From: Treponema sp.
Lineage (GTDB): Bacteria; Spirochaetota; Spirochaetia; Treponematales; Treponemataceae
Direction: 5' to 3'
Length of the DNA: 45,038 nt
NCBI GenBank assembly: GCA_024691105.1
Contig: JAILNY010000085.1
Location: 1-45,038 of the forward strand
Made by a program: the position numbers and the translations under genes
Shown: one piece after another, positions 1 through 9,665 of the stretch
Layout: every line of letters begins with the position of its first letter
Numbering within the stretch: the first letter of the stretch is position 1
The notes under the pieces: generated by a model
What the model was told of the DNA's origin: nothing
The model's database searches: none
Seen by the model: only the letters and a program-made list of their open reading frames with translations

Positions 1-2
1 GC

Positions 3-134
3 ATAATTGCGTTTACGGCTGTGTTTGATGCACTCGGTTCAAATACTGTAAGCACAGAGTGGCTCTGTAATTTGGAAAAAGAGCATCCGATTTACCCATG
101 GATGAACTTCAGAATCTTCTGCCCGAAACATTAA
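3..134 (+). CDS. C-terminal end of an unidentified protein (5' partial)
   Basis: An open frame enters from the left edge and ends at TAA (132-134), giving the last 43 residues of a protein ending in FRIFCPKH. It contains no start codon apart from a late internal ATG. I do not recognise the family. The short piece has mixed hydrophobic and aromatic residues (TEWLCNLEKEHPIYPW) and no visible motif. It could be the tail of an intact gene or a gene remnant; the window does not show enough to decide. Confidence 0.4.
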   Translation: MIAFTAVFDALGSNTVSTEWLCNLEKEHPIYPWMNFRIFCPKH

Positions 135-174
135 ATTGGCGTGCTCTACGACACAGAGTTTGCCCCACAAACTC

Positions 175-285
175 GTGGAATGCGCAATAATTGATTATTG
201 TGAAGAAAAGATGCATCGCGCATCCTGTCCTAAGCACTAGAATTGACACAGCGATTTTCTAAAATCGCGTGGGATGCGCATTATT
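175..285. repeat. Intergenic copies of a GTGGRATGCGCA motif with small hairpins
   Basis: The gap between the partial gene and the UPF0164 gene holds two similar 17-nt blocks starting GTGGAATGCGCA (175) and GTGGGATGCGCA (269). It also has two small perfect hairpins, CAATAA/TTATTG at 185-200 and GCGATTTT/AAAATCGC at 251-268. A related TGGAATGCGCG string occurs at 26342 between tRNA genes. These may be fragments of a dispersed intergenic element or weak terminators; the similarity is short. Confidence 0.3.
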
Positions 286-1579
286 CTAAACTCTGGATAT
301 CGATTACGCGGTCAAAGAGCTTTTGTGAATTCTTTACAAGCTTAATACTGTTGCGCGCCGGAGTAAACGACGGATTTAGTTTAAGACATTTTTCCCAGCA
401 TTCAACCGCTTCTTTCATGCGGCCGCCGGCATAATATTTAAGTCCGTCTTCGTAATAACCTTCGGCTTCAAGCTCGCGTAAATATCTTCCCTGGTCGCCA
501 AGGTTAACCCTTGCTGCAACACTAAAATGGTTTACCGGATTCAGCGACGAAGTCAAATCCAGCGTATAATTCAAATCAACCGTAAACTTTTTAATCTTAA
601 ACTCAGTACCAAGACTGATTCTCGGATTTGCACCCTTGAGCCTGAAGCCTGCCATAAGTTCAATAAAATCCGTTACCTTAACGTCAAAGCCTATACCCGC
701 AGACCACATCTGACTCTTAGAAAAATCCGTCAAATTAATCGGCTGCCTGAAGTCCGCACAGATCGCCACCGGCTTTGCAAACCGGTAAGAAATGCCGGCA
801 GCCAGTTCTGTTGGAAGACCGTCATCAAGCCTTATTCCCTGCGAAGTACCAAAACCTGTAAGGGCAACGCCTGCGTTCAATAAGCTCAATCCTATACGAA
901 GGTTAGGCTCACGGTCATCAAAAAACTTTGCCGCATTAAATCTGAGTAAAATTCCAAGGTCGCCCATAAGAGCAAGACCAGACTGCGAAAGACCTGAGTT
1001 TTTTATAAGTTCCCCTGTATCGCGGCTTGTAAAGTCTGGAATTGACCTCCATGAAAATTTTAAGTTTGCACCGACTGCAAGACCTTTAAAATAATAGCCG
1101 TTAAAAAAATTGTAAGAAGCGTTTAAAATTCCTGTTGTCTCAGAATAATAACCGGATGTCATACGCTCGCCAAAGTCATTGTATTCTGTAAACGGAACGT
1201 AAAAGCATTTAAGCTTTGCACCAAGCCCAAGATTGTCTTTTCTAAAAGTGCCGGCAACTGTTTCAAGATTTGAGTCTGCAATCCATGAATTATGAAAAAA
1301 AGCGACCTCTGTATTTTTTAAGACTGAACTTGCCGCAGGATTGTAGTCAAAAAAACCGATATCATCGGCAAGAGCTGTAAAGGCACTTCCAAGACTTTCT
1401 TCTCGGCCGCCAGAAGGAATGTTCAGGGATGGAAAGGTCGTTGTACCGGCGTTTTTATCAACAAAGCCTGCAAAGGTATCTGAAAGCTTTGTGTATACGT
1501 CGATATATTCCAGAGAAAAAAGCTCCGGCGAAAAAAGAGAAAATAAAAATAAAACCAAAAAAGCTCTTTGCTTTTTCAT
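281..1579 (-). CDS. UPF0164-family outer-membrane beta-barrel protein with C-terminal TPR
   Basis: The 432-residue product begins with a signal peptide (KK, hydrophobic core, cleavage near residue 22). It then has GSAFTALADDIGFFDYNPAA, the N-terminal signature of the treponemal UPF0164 / FadL-like group, in which Ala-rich and Asn-Pro residues precede a run of amphipathic strands. The last 60 residues (YYEDGLKYYAGGRMKEAVE...LNPSFTPAR) form one TPR-like unit. Family members are predicted outer-membrane channels for hydrophobic compounds; this is inference from family knowledge. It is divergent from the next gene. A TATAAT box lies only 8 nt before the ATG, so the mRNA is probably near-leaderless. 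Confidence 0.85.
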   Translation of the reverse strand: MKKQRAFLVLFLFSLFSPELFSLEYIDVYTKLSDTFAGFVDKNAGTTTFPSLNIPSGGREESLGSAFTALADDIGFFDYNPAASSVLKNTEVAFFHNSWIADSNLETVAGTFRKDNLGLGAKLKCFYVPFTEYNDFGERMTSGYYSETTGILNASYNFFNGYYFKGLAVGANLKFSWRSIPDFTSRDTGELIKNSGLSQSGLALMGDLGILLRFNAAKFFDDREPNLRIGLSLLNAGVALTGFGTSQGIRLDDGLPTELAAGISYRFAKPVAICADFRQPINLTDFSKSQMWSAGIGFDVKVTDFIELMAGFRLKGANPRISLGTEFKIKKFTVDLNYTLDLTSSLNPVNHFSVAARVNLGDQGRYLRELEAEGYYEDGLKYYAGGRMKEAVECWEKCLKLNPSFTPARNSIKLVKNSQKLFDRVIDIQSLE

Positions 1580-1587
1580 ACGACCTT

Positions 1588-1617
1588 ATTATACTTAAAA
1601 AATGCTAAAAAGTCTAA
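1588..1617 (-). promoter_or_regulatory. Sigma-70-like promoter of the UPF0164 gene
   Basis: On the minus strand TTAGAC (1612-1617) and a perfect TATAAT (1588-1593) are 18 nt apart. The expected first transcribed base is about 1581, two nt from the ATG at 1579, leaving no room for a Shine-Dalgarno site. Confidence 0.6.
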
Positions 1618-1770
1618 TTTCTCTAGTCTAAAAAGACTTTTATAAGCAATCGTTACATATTAAAATTTCGGTTTTTTTACTTTATAACATTATATTTATT
1701 TCCGAAAATAAAAAGAGATACGGGAATTTATTTTTTATGCCGGATTTTATAATCGCAGAGGGGAACGAAA

Positions 1771-4767
1771 ATTAAAAAGTTTTTTTCACTTCTTATTTCA
1801 GTTTTAATTTTCTCTTCAAGCCTGTTTTATGCGCAGGATAAGAAACCTCTGTCTCTAAAAGAAATTGATGAACTTATTTCTGAAACAGAATACACGACAG
1901 CCTTAATCGAGCTCAGTGACTTTTTGCGCGAAAACCCGGATAAGCTTGATGCCGTTCAAAGACGAATTGACAAAATCATGAAGGCCCGCCAGCAGTATAT
2001 TGTCCTTGCGGATAACCTGATTGACGTAATGGAAAAAGAGCCTGAAAACGCTCAGAAAAAGCTTGAAATTATTGCCCAGCTTGAATCAGTTGAAAAACAT
2101 CCGACAGAAGAACAGCTACAGTTTATCAGACAGGCAAAGATTGCAGCCCAGTTCACTTATTACAGGGCACAGTTCCGCCGCATTACAGAGGAAGCATCTC
2201 AGGCAGTAGATCGTGGTGAATACACACAGGCTGTAAGTCAAATCCAGAAAGGCTTTGACATGTACAAAGAGGAATTTTACGAAGAAAATCCTGCTTCTGT
2301 TACAGACAGCGTAACTGCTTCTGTAAATAAAATTACAAGTCTCTGCAGGGACTACAGTTCACAGCAGGACAGGCTTAAAAACCTTTACAATGATTTGATA
2401 AAGAATATCCGCGCCGGAAACTATCGTGAATCAATTGAGTCGTATAATGCATTTAATTCTGGCCTTGCAACTCTTGCAGAAACAAGAAACCAGGTCTATC
2501 GTAATGCCGAAAGCCTTAAAAAGACCTTTACAGATTTGCAGAAAAAAAATCCAGAACTTACAGAAGCTTCGTATCTGCCGTTTGTCTTTAGATTTACCTT
2601 AGGGCTTGAAAGCAATGAGCGTTCCGGAATTATCGGAGCAATGGATACTCAATATAAAAATTATGTGGAAGGAATCAAGCCTGTAATTTATGAGACAGTT
2701 TCTAAATATGAATTTTCTAAGATAGATTCTACAAATGCGGCAACCGTAAAGCTTGATGAACTTCCACTTACGCGGCTTTCGCTTGTGTCAGATTTTTCTT
2801 CGCTTGGAATAAGGGTTAATTCGCTTTATGACAAGATTCAGGGAAATTTTGCTTATGACAAAAAGGGAACGGATTATATCCGCTCAATGGAACATGTTCG
2901 TACAACTTCTTCAACACTCTTAAAAAGCTATGAAGTGTTAAAAAAATATCAGCAGATAAATTCAACTCTTGCGACAATTCAAAAGCCAAAGGACGCTGTA
3001 GAAGGAATTCGTTCAAAGAACTCGTATGCTTCTCAGATGATAGCATGCTCACGCGATTATGATGAATGTTCCAAAACGGCTCTTGATTTATTAAATGAAC
3101 AGTGGTTTGTTGAGTATCAGAATGAATTATCCCGCAACGCTCATGCAAAGCACGATACCGAAACTCCTTCCGGAATTAAAGAATTTGAAAAAATCGATTC
3201 ATACTATTCAGTTTTAAATAAAGCGCTATACGAAATCTGTAAGTCTGCAAGTCAGCATCAATGGAAAGAAACAGCCTTGTATTTTGCAGAAGCTGCAACA
3301 GATTTGACAACTTATTATCAGGATGAATATAAAAAGGCCGACGAACTTTTGGAACAGCATAAGCCGCAGGAAGCAATTGCACAGCTTACAAAGATTGACG
3401 CTGAATTAAAGTCGGATTCAGAAATTTTAACTTCTTGTCGTGATATTCTTTTGAAAAGCTCTATAGAAAAATCTTCGTTTGCACAGGACGAAAAAACTGT
3501 AGTAGATTCTGTTCAAAAGATGAATGGATTTAAAACTGCAAGTCAAAATACAAGAACAACCTGTAACGAAGAAATTCTGTTAAGTCAGAGAGCATTGAAT
3601 GAAGCAGAAATGCGCTACAACCTTGCTGTTACCTCATTCAAAAAGAATGACTATACTCAGGCAAGAAAAAACATCGAGCTTGCCAGCGCAAAGTTTAAAG
3701 AATCTCTGGATCACCAGGATTCTGACTCGCTGCGCTCGGAAAGTGATAAGAAGCTTTTTGCACTTGGCCAGCAGATTAACGATGCAGAAAACAAACTCGT
3801 TGTTGCCGAAGTTCGTCAGTTAAAGAACCAGGCAAAGAACGAATACTATAACGGAAACTTTGAAAAAGCAGAAAATCTGCTTGCCCGTGCAAAAAGCCGC
3901 TGGGCCGTTACCAATGGTGACGAAGAAGATGAAGAAATTAAAAACCTTCTTGCTCTTGTAGAAACCGCTCTTTCTATGAAGACAGGACGTGTAATTCCTG
4001 AGACAGCTCCTTTGTATCCTGAAATGTCTCAGATTTTGAGTATTGCTCATCAATACTTTGATCAGGGTTCAGCACTCATTAAAAAAGGCGAGAGAGAAAA
4101 GGGTATAGAACTTTTGACTCAGGCAAAGAAAAAGCTTCAGGAAGTACAGCTTGTATATCCGTTGAATCAGGAAGCAAGCCTTTTGACGCTTAGAATTGAC
4201 CAGCTTATTGATCCTGCAAGCTTTAATGAGATGTTTGAGCGGAAGGTTAAGAGCGCAAAAGAAAGCTATAAAATTGCTTCTAAGGCACAGCAGGCATACG
4301 CAGACCTAAAAGACCTTGCAGAGATAAGACCTGATTATCCGGGGCTTAAAAACCTTATCTATCAGGTAGAAATAGAAATCGGTGTAAGACAAAAGCCGGT
4401 TGATAATACTGCAATCGTACGTTCTCAAGCCTTGACTCGCGAAGCACAGCAGATAGTAAACAGTGCGGGGCGTAACGAAAACCAGCTTAAGAATGCAATC
4501 GCAAAACTTGATCAGGCAATTGCCTTAAATCCAAATAACGACCAGGCAGTCCTGTTAAAGGATAGAGTACAGATATCTCTTGGCGGTAGGGCAAGCGTTG
4601 TCCTTTCTGCTGCTGACGAAGCAAAATATCAGCAGGCAATTCAGGAACTACAGAAAAATAACATCGTTGGAGCATACGCACTGGTTGAACAGCTTTTGCA
4701 GAAGGCCGAAAACAGACGCTCAAGCAAGGTACTTGATTTGCAGAAGAAGGTTAAGGCATTGCTGTAA
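1771..4767 (+). CDS. Large secreted TPR / coiled-coil protein, probable ATT start
   Basis: The frame encodes about 998 residues from ATT at 1771. No ATG, GTG or TTG lies between the upstream stop (1750) and this codon, AGAGGGG (1757-1763) is spaced 7 nt before it, and the first residues after it are KKFFSLLISVLIFSSSLFYAQ, a clean signal peptide cut after FYA. The first conventional start, TTG 1924, would delete the signal peptide. The mature protein is helical and charged, with repeated TPR-like units (for example NAIAKLDQAIALNPNNDQAVLL near residue 910), so it is probably a periplasmic scaffold. It lies 41 nt upstream of the sensor phosphatase gene, suggesting a functional pair. No enzymatic motif is seen. 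Confidence 0.8.
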   Translation: MKKFFSLLISVLIFSSSLFYAQDKKPLSLKEIDELISETEYTTALIELSDFLRENPDKLDAVQRRIDKIMKARQQYIVLADNLIDVMEKEPENAQKKLEIIAQLESVEKHPTEEQLQFIRQAKIAAQFTYYRAQFRRITEEASQAVDRGEYTQAVSQIQKGFDMYKEEFYEENPASVTDSVTASVNKITSLCRDYSSQQDRLKNLYNDLIKNIRAGNYRESIESYNAFNSGLATLAETRNQVYRNAESLKKTFTDLQKKNPELTEASYLPFVFRFTLGLESNERSGIIGAMDTQYKNYVEGIKPVIYETVSKYEFSKIDSTNAATVKLDELPLTRLSLVSDFSSLGIRVNSLYDKIQGNFAYDKKGTDYIRSMEHVRTTSSTLLKSYEVLKKYQQINSTLATIQKPKDAVEGIRSKNSYASQMIACSRDYDECSKTALDLLNEQWFVEYQNELSRNAHAKHDTETPSGIKEFEKIDSYYSVLNKALYEICKSASQHQWKETALYFAEAATDLTTYYQDEYKKADELLEQHKPQEAIAQLTKIDAELKSDSEILTSCRDILLKSSIEKSSFAQDEKTVVDSVQKMNGFKTASQNTRTTCNEEILLSQRALNEAEMRYNLAVTSFKKNDYTQARKNIELASAKFKESLDHQDSDSLRSESDKKLFALGQQINDAENKLVVAEVRQLKNQAKNEYYNGNFEKAENLLARAKSRWAVTNGDEEDEEIKNLLALVETALSMKTGRVIPETAPLYPEMSQILSIAHQYFDQGSALIKKGEREKGIELLTQAKKKLQEVQLVYPLNQEASLLTLRIDQLIDPASFNEMFERKVKSAKESYKIASKAQQAYADLKDLAEIRPDYPGLKNLIYQVEIEIGVRQKPVDNTAIVRSQALTREAQQIVNSAGRNENQLKNAIAKLDQAIALNPNNDQAVLLKDRVQISLGGRASVVLSAADEAKYQQAIQELQKNNIVGAYALVEQLLQKAENRRSSKVLDLQKKVKALL

Positions 4768-4774
4768 TTACATG

Positions 4775-4803
4775 TTGTAATTTACGTCTATGTAAAGTAA
4801 AAT
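4775..4803 (+). promoter_or_regulatory. Possible promoter within the gap before the sensor phosphatase
   Basis: TTGTAA (4775-4780) and TAAAAT (4798-4803) are 17 nt apart, predicting transcription from about 4810, on the ATG at 4809. A small hairpin AATTACA/TGTAATT (4766-4782) overlaps the -35 and the stop of the upstream gene. Read-through from upstream is equally possible. Confidence 0.3.
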
Positions 4804-4808
4804 AATAT

Positions 4809-7800
4809 ATGGTGGGTTGTTTGGATAAAATCAGAAATTTTAATAAAGTTGGTTTTCTCTTTATTTTATGCGCTCTGTTTTCGGCCGTTAGTGGCTTTGA
4901 ATTGTGTGCGCAGGATTATTACTGGGAAAATCCTGAAAAAATTTCTGTAAACGATTCACGATTTCCGATTGCGGTAAGTAATTCAAATTCCTGCGCGGTT
5001 TTCTGGCAGGAAGTCGATGAAAAAAAATCAGAAGTATATATCTCGGCTGCGATAAATATGGCTGACAGCGCCGGTAATGATTACGGATGGAAGACAAAGC
5101 GACGTTTTGCAGGTCCTTTTTCTTATGCCGGTGCGGTTCCTGATTTGTATTCGGCTGCGATAAATAATGCCGGCAGAATTTGTGTTACCGTTCTTGCCGA
5201 GTCGAATATGCTTTCGGTATTTACTTCGTCTGACGGCGGAGAAAATTTTATCCGTACTGATTTTGCGCGGACTGAACTTCCTGTAGTAGCGCCTCGTGTC
5301 TATGCGTTAAAATCCGGGGACTTTATTCTGTTTACTTCACTCGGCAAGAACGAGTCGTTTTCGATGCTGTATGCCAACAGCCATGACGGAATAAAGTGGA
5401 GTTCGTTTTCTCCTTTTGAACCGGCAAAAAATCTTACAAATCCATTTCTTCCGGTTTTAATCTCTTCTGAAAAAGGCGAGCTTTTATTATTCCAGGCTCA
5501 GTTTAACAGCGGAACACGATTGTCTTATCAGTTGTATTCAACACACTCGCGCTCAAACGGAACATCGTGGTCCGGAGCAGAGCTTGTAACAGATCAAAGT
5601 TCAATTCCTTCTTCAGCAGAAGTATACACTTCTTATCATAACCAGAGACCGACTTTGCTTTCTAAGGACGGCAAGATTTATGTTGCATGGGAGCGAACGC
5701 ATTATAGTTCTGAAAATGCGCATGTCGTTTTTTCTGAGATTGATTTTGCTTCCGGTAAACTCTGTGCGCCTGTAGAAAATATTACAAGCGAAGGAAATGC
5801 AGGACGTCCGGTTCTTTTTTCTTATAAGAATTTAATCAGCCTTGTCTGGTTTGACACACGACAGGGGGCTGAGACAGTATATTTTTCTCAAAAGAAAGGT
5901 GTCTTGTGGGATGAAACAAAGCTTTCTGCTGCAGGCCGTTCATCTGTATTTGCGTCGCCGATTATTTCAAATAACGGAACAAAAATTGCCTTTGTGTGGC
6001 AGACAAATAATTCTGTTTACAGACTTGCATCTGATGCAAGTGTAAGGTCTCCTCAAATTATTCCATTAACTTATAAAGCCGGAGTTCATTCTAAAAACCA
6101 GAAAGTACGCTATCAGATTGTTTTACCAGACGACAGTTCTGGTATTGCAGGTTATTCATGGAGCTGGTCAAAGGACAAAGATGAACTTCCTCCGGAAACT
6201 TTAATGGCACTTCCTAAAGAACGCTATGTTGAAGTTAATGCGGATGAAGAAGCTGAATATTATTTTAAGGTTGCTGCACATGACTATGCCGGAAACTGGT
6301 CAAAGCCCGCAGTAATTTCTTATTACCTTGATTTGACTCCGCCTCCATCTCCGGTTATAAATCTGCCAAAGCTTGATGAATACGGCTTTGTGGATTCAAA
6401 TTCTTTTTCTCTTAACTGGCTGTGTCAGAGCGAGGATACAAAGAATACAGAAGATATTTCCGGTTACTCATGGACTATTGTTCGAGCCGAAAATCTTGAT
6501 AAAAAATATTATTCATCAAAAAAACATCCTCTAAAGCTTGATAAAAGTGCAGTTAATTCTGGAGTAGAAGCTCTTAACAAAAAATATTCACCAGAAAAAA
6601 TTTCTTCTCTCGCACAATCGCCTTCTAAAAAGGTAATGCAGAAAAAGAATGATACTCATTTTATAAATTATGCAAACGGTGTTTATATATTCAGCGTGCG
6701 TGCAATTGACGAAGTCGGCAACGTCAGCGAGCCGTCTTATGTTGCTTTGTATTTGAATAAATTTGAGCCGGCAACCTTTATTAATTCTGTTAAAAAGTCT
6801 TCTGATATTTTTGGAAACACAACGCTTTCTGTTTTGGGTGGAGGCTTTACTTATGACGGAATTATTTCTGACATTTATATTTATAAAGAAAATAAAAAGG
6901 AAAGCGTTTTAACTTTAAGATACGCAAACGGTGAGTTTAAAATTGATTCAGATGAACGTATTTCTAACATTCATCTTTCAAACGAAATGCCGGAAGGAAG
7001 ATATTATATTGCACTCAAGCATACTGACCGCGGTATTTACCGTTCAGATATTGCATTTACAATTTCTGAAAACGGAACTGTAAAAATTGAGCATCAGTAT
7101 GAATATGTTCCTGACTGGAATGTTTATGCACGTATTGGAAAATACAGTGTTCAGGTTGCATACATTCTTTTAGCGTTCCTTATGCTTTTAGCTCTTGCAG
7201 GAATTTTTGTTTCTGTAAGAGGAATTATTTCGACTGTCCGCGACTTTAATATTATAAACCTTGAAGTACAGGCTCTTGTAAAAGGAGATATTATGCCATT
7301 ACAGAAAAAACAAAGAGTTGCCTCGTTAAAATCAAAGGGAGGCGGTTTGCGCTTAAAGCTTATTATGTTTACCGTTGTACTCGTATTGATGGTTTCGCTT
7401 TTAGTTTCAATTCCTCTTGGATTTATAATGGTAAAAACGCAGGAGCAGAGTCTTTCTCAAGGTTTGGAAGATCGTGTAAACGTATTGCTTGAAAGTTTGT
7501 CTAGCGGCACAAAGGCATATATGCCGACAGAAAACGTACTTGAGTTAAGTTATCTTCCGGGACAGTCTTCTGCTTTGGAAGAAGCAAACTTTGTTACGAT
7601 TACAGGTTTTAAAACCGGTGAAGACGATTCTGTTAATGCAACGCTTGATTATGCGTGGGCTACAAATGATGAACATATTTCTTCTAGCGAAAAATCAGTT
7701 GAACTGATAATCGATACAGAAACATTCACTCCGGGAGTATCGCGCATTACTGATGAACACATCGTAGAAATTGCAAAGGAATGTGCAAAAATTAATGATG

Positions 7801-9518
7801 AAGCAATTAAAACTGCCGGTGAAATTGGTAATAATATTGCACGCCTTAACTCAGAAGGAGCATCTCTTGCGTTAAAGACTGACCGTCAGTCTGTTGAACG
7901 CCGTAATGAAATTGCAGACATTACAACACAGCTTACAACACGAATGACAGAAACTCTTAACGAGCTTTCTATAAAAAATATTTCTTCTTATCCGTTGTAT
8001 GACTCTGGAAAGTTGAATCGTGACAATACAGAATATCTTTTTTACAGACCTGTATTGTATCGTTCAGGAAGTTCTTCAAATTATGTAAGGGCAATCGTAT
8101 TTATTTCAATTTCTACAAAAAAACTTATTGCCGAAATTGATTCGGCTCAAAAAATTATTTCTTTTACAGCACTCGGAATCGGTTTGCTTGCCGTAATCAT
8201 CGGAACAATTTTTGCAATCATGCTTGCTTCGATTATTGTAAATCCAATCAGACGTCTTGCAAAACATGTGCAGATGATTGGCGAAACCCGCGATAAAGAA
8301 AAACTTGCCGGAAAAGAAATTGTAATTAAATCTCATGACGAGATTGGTCAGCTTGGTGAAACTGTAAACGAAATGACCCGCGGTCTTGTAAAGGCGGCTC
8401 AGGACGAACATCTTTTGATGGATGGTAAAGTCGTTCAGCAGACATTCCTTCCACTTGGCTCTGATGATAAAGGAAACAAACAGACAACGGCACAGCTTAA
8501 AGACGGTAAGCTTGAGTTCTACGGATACTACGAAGGTGCTTCAGGTGTATCTGGTGACTACTTTGACTATAAAAAACTTGATGACAGATTCTACATCATA
8601 ATTAAGTGTGACGTTTCTGGTCACGGTGTTCCTGCGGCTCTTTTGATGACTGTAGTTGCAACCTTGTTCCGTAAGTATTTTGAAAACTGGAGCTTTAAGA
8701 AAAATGGAACTGACTTACAGTCTCTCGTTTGTACGATAAACGACTTTATTGAAGGGCTTGGAATTAAAGGTAAGTTTGCGACAATTATTCTGGCGCTTGT
8801 TGATACTCAGACTGGTGATGTTTATTTGTGTAATGCAGGTGATAATATTGTTCACATTTATGACAGCACAGAACATAAGCAGAAGGTTTTAACTTTGACA
8901 GAAACTCCTGCTGCAGGACCTCTCCCGACATTTATGGTAGAGATGAAAGGCGGCTTTAAACTTGAAAAGACCCATCTTAATAAAGGCGATGTTTTGTTCC
9001 TCTATACTGACGGTATTGAAGAAGCAACGCGCAAATTCCGTGACTCAGATTTTAACGTGACAAAATGTGCCGAGCCTGGACTTAAAGAAGGCGATGTTCA
9101 CAAGAATCATAAGGTAGGGCAGGACTCTGAACAGATGGAACCTGAGCGTGTAAGTGCAATTATCGAAGCTGCCTTAAACCGCCGTACTTACGTTCTTGAA
9201 AAATATCACAGCCCTGTTCCAGGTGAAAAACTGGAATTTGATTTTTCTAAGTGTGACGGTTCAATTGAAGATGCAATCATGGCGCTTGCCAGCGTAGAAA
9301 AAGTATTCAGATTCTACAAGGCGCCGGATGTTACTGCAAACGACATTGTCCGCGTAGACAAAAAGATAGATGCTTATTTGAGCAAGTGTTTTAACCGCTA
9401 TGATTACTACTGTTCAAACAAGCAGGCTCCGGACGCAGAATCGTCATATCTGTATTACACAAATCTTCAGGAAGATGAACAGCTCGATGACCTTACACTC
9501 GTGGCAGTGAGGTTGTAA
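4809..9518 (+). CDS. Membrane sensor phosphatase: beta-propeller, Ig-like region, HAMP, SpoIIE/PP2C
   Basis: The product of about 1569 residues has a signal peptide and a large extracytoplasmic region. Residues 30-420 carry repeated strand-rich SxDGG / W-type blocks like a sialidase-type propeller; residues 430-760 look Ig- or Fn3-like (PPPSPVINLP, GNWSKPAVISYYLDLTPP). Transmembrane segments lie near 780-803, 850-875 and 1115-1140, with a second extracytoplasmic domain at 880-1110. HAMP follows (IVNPIRRLAKHV), then a PPM/SpoIIE phosphatase with GDYFD, DVSGHG, NAGDN, LYTDG and DDLT motifs intact. RsbU-type enzymes dephosphorylate anti-sigma-factor antagonists, so signalling control of a partner-switching module is likely. 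No rsbV/rsbW-like gene is nearby. An alternative start is TTG 4821, behind GGTGGG. Confidence 0.85.
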   Translation: MVGCLDKIRNFNKVGFLFILCALFSAVSGFELCAQDYYWENPEKISVNDSRFPIAVSNSNSCAVFWQEVDEKKSEVYISAAINMADSAGNDYGWKTKRRFAGPFSYAGAVPDLYSAAINNAGRICVTVLAESNMLSVFTSSDGGENFIRTDFARTELPVVAPRVYALKSGDFILFTSLGKNESFSMLYANSHDGIKWSSFSPFEPAKNLTNPFLPVLISSEKGELLLFQAQFNSGTRLSYQLYSTHSRSNGTSWSGAELVTDQSSIPSSAEVYTSYHNQRPTLLSKDGKIYVAWERTHYSSENAHVVFSEIDFASGKLCAPVENITSEGNAGRPVLFSYKNLISLVWFDTRQGAETVYFSQKKGVLWDETKLSAAGRSSVFASPIISNNGTKIAFVWQTNNSVYRLASDASVRSPQIIPLTYKAGVHSKNQKVRYQIVLPDDSSGIAGYSWSWSKDKDELPPETLMALPKERYVEVNADEEAEYYFKVAAHDYAGNWSKPAVISYYLDLTPPPSPVINLPKLDEYGFVDSNSFSLNWLCQSEDTKNTEDISGYSWTIVRAENLDKKYYSSKKHPLKLDKSAVNSGVEALNKKYSPEKISSLAQSPSKKVMQKKNDTHFINYANGVYIFSVRAIDEVGNVSEPSYVALYLNKFEPATFINSVKKSSDIFGNTTLSVLGGGFTYDGIISDIYIYKENKKESVLTLRYANGEFKIDSDERISNIHLSNEMPEGRYYIALKHTDRGIYRSDIAFTISENGTVKIEHQYEYVPDWNVYARIGKYSVQVAYILLAFLMLLALAGIFVSVRGIISTVRDFNIINLEVQALVKGDIMPLQKKQRVASLKSKGGGLRLKLIMFTVVLVLMVSLLVSIPLGFIMVKTQEQSLSQGLEDRVNVLLESLSSGTKAYMPTENVLELSYLPGQSSALEEANFVTITGFKTGEDDSVNATLDYAWATNDEHISSSEKSVELIIDTETFTPGVSRITDEHIVEIAKECAKINDEAIKTAGEIGNNIARLNSEGASLALKTDRQSVERRNEIADITTQLTTRMTETLNELSIKNISSYPLYDSGKLNRDNTEYLFYRPVLYRSGSSSNYVRAIVFISISTKKLIAEIDSAQKIISFTALGIGLLAVIIGTIFAIMLASIIVNPIRRLAKHVQMIGETRDKEKLAGKEIVIKSHDEIGQLGETVNEMTRGLVKAAQDEHLLMDGKVVQQTFLPLGSDDKGNKQTTAQLKDGKLEFYGYYEGASGVSGDYFDYKKLDDRFYIIIKCDVSGHGVPAALLMTVVATLFRKYFENWSFKKNGTDLQSLVCTINDFIEGLGIKGKFATIILALVDTQTGDVYLCNAGDNIVHIYDSTEHKQKVLTLTETPAAGPLPTFMVEMKGGFKLEKTHLNKGDVLFLYTDGIEEATRKFRDSDFNVTKCAEPGLKEGDVHKNHKVGQDSEQMEPERVSAIIEAALNRRTYVLEKYHSPVPGEKLEFDFSKCDGSIEDAIMALASVEKVFRFYKAPDVTANDIVRVDKKIDAYLSKCFNRYDYYCSNKQAPDAESSYLYYTNLQEDEQLDDLTLVAVRL

Positions 9519-9521
9519 AAA

Positions 9522-9559
9522 TTTACATATTTCATTTTTCTATGGTATAATATCCATAG
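9522..9559 (+). promoter_or_regulatory. Strong sigma-70 promoter with palindrome around the -10
   Basis: TTTACA (9522-9527) and a perfect TATAAT (9546-9551) are 18 nt apart. The -10 box sits inside an inverted repeat CTATGG-N8-CCATAG (9540-9545 and 9554-9559), a possible operator. AGGGAGA follows just before the ATG at 9572. Confidence 0.65.
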
Positions 9560-9571
9560 GGAGATGAATTT

Positions 9572-9664
9572 ATGAAAAAGCTATTGGTTTCTCTTTTATT
9601 TTGTTTTTTGTCGATTTCTGTTTTTGCCGGTCCATTTGGATTAAAAATGTTAAGGAGGTCGTGA
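9572..9664 (+). CDS. Very small secreted peptide (30 aa), possibly a truncated relic
   Basis: MKKLLVSLLFCFLSISVFA is a clear signal peptide; only 11 residues (GPFGLKMLRRS) remain after the probable cut. AGGGAG precedes the ATG and a strong promoter lies upstream, so it is likely expressed. The start of the mature part recalls treponemal secreted proteins that begin with GPFGLKMG-type sequences and are much longer, so this may be a truncated copy; that comparison is from memory. Its last codons contain AAGGAGG, the ribosome binding site of the next gene, and the two frames are separated by 1 nt, suggesting translational coupling. Confidence 0.5.
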   Translation: MKKLLVSLLFCFLSISVFAGPFGLKMLRRS

Positions 9665-9665
9665 T

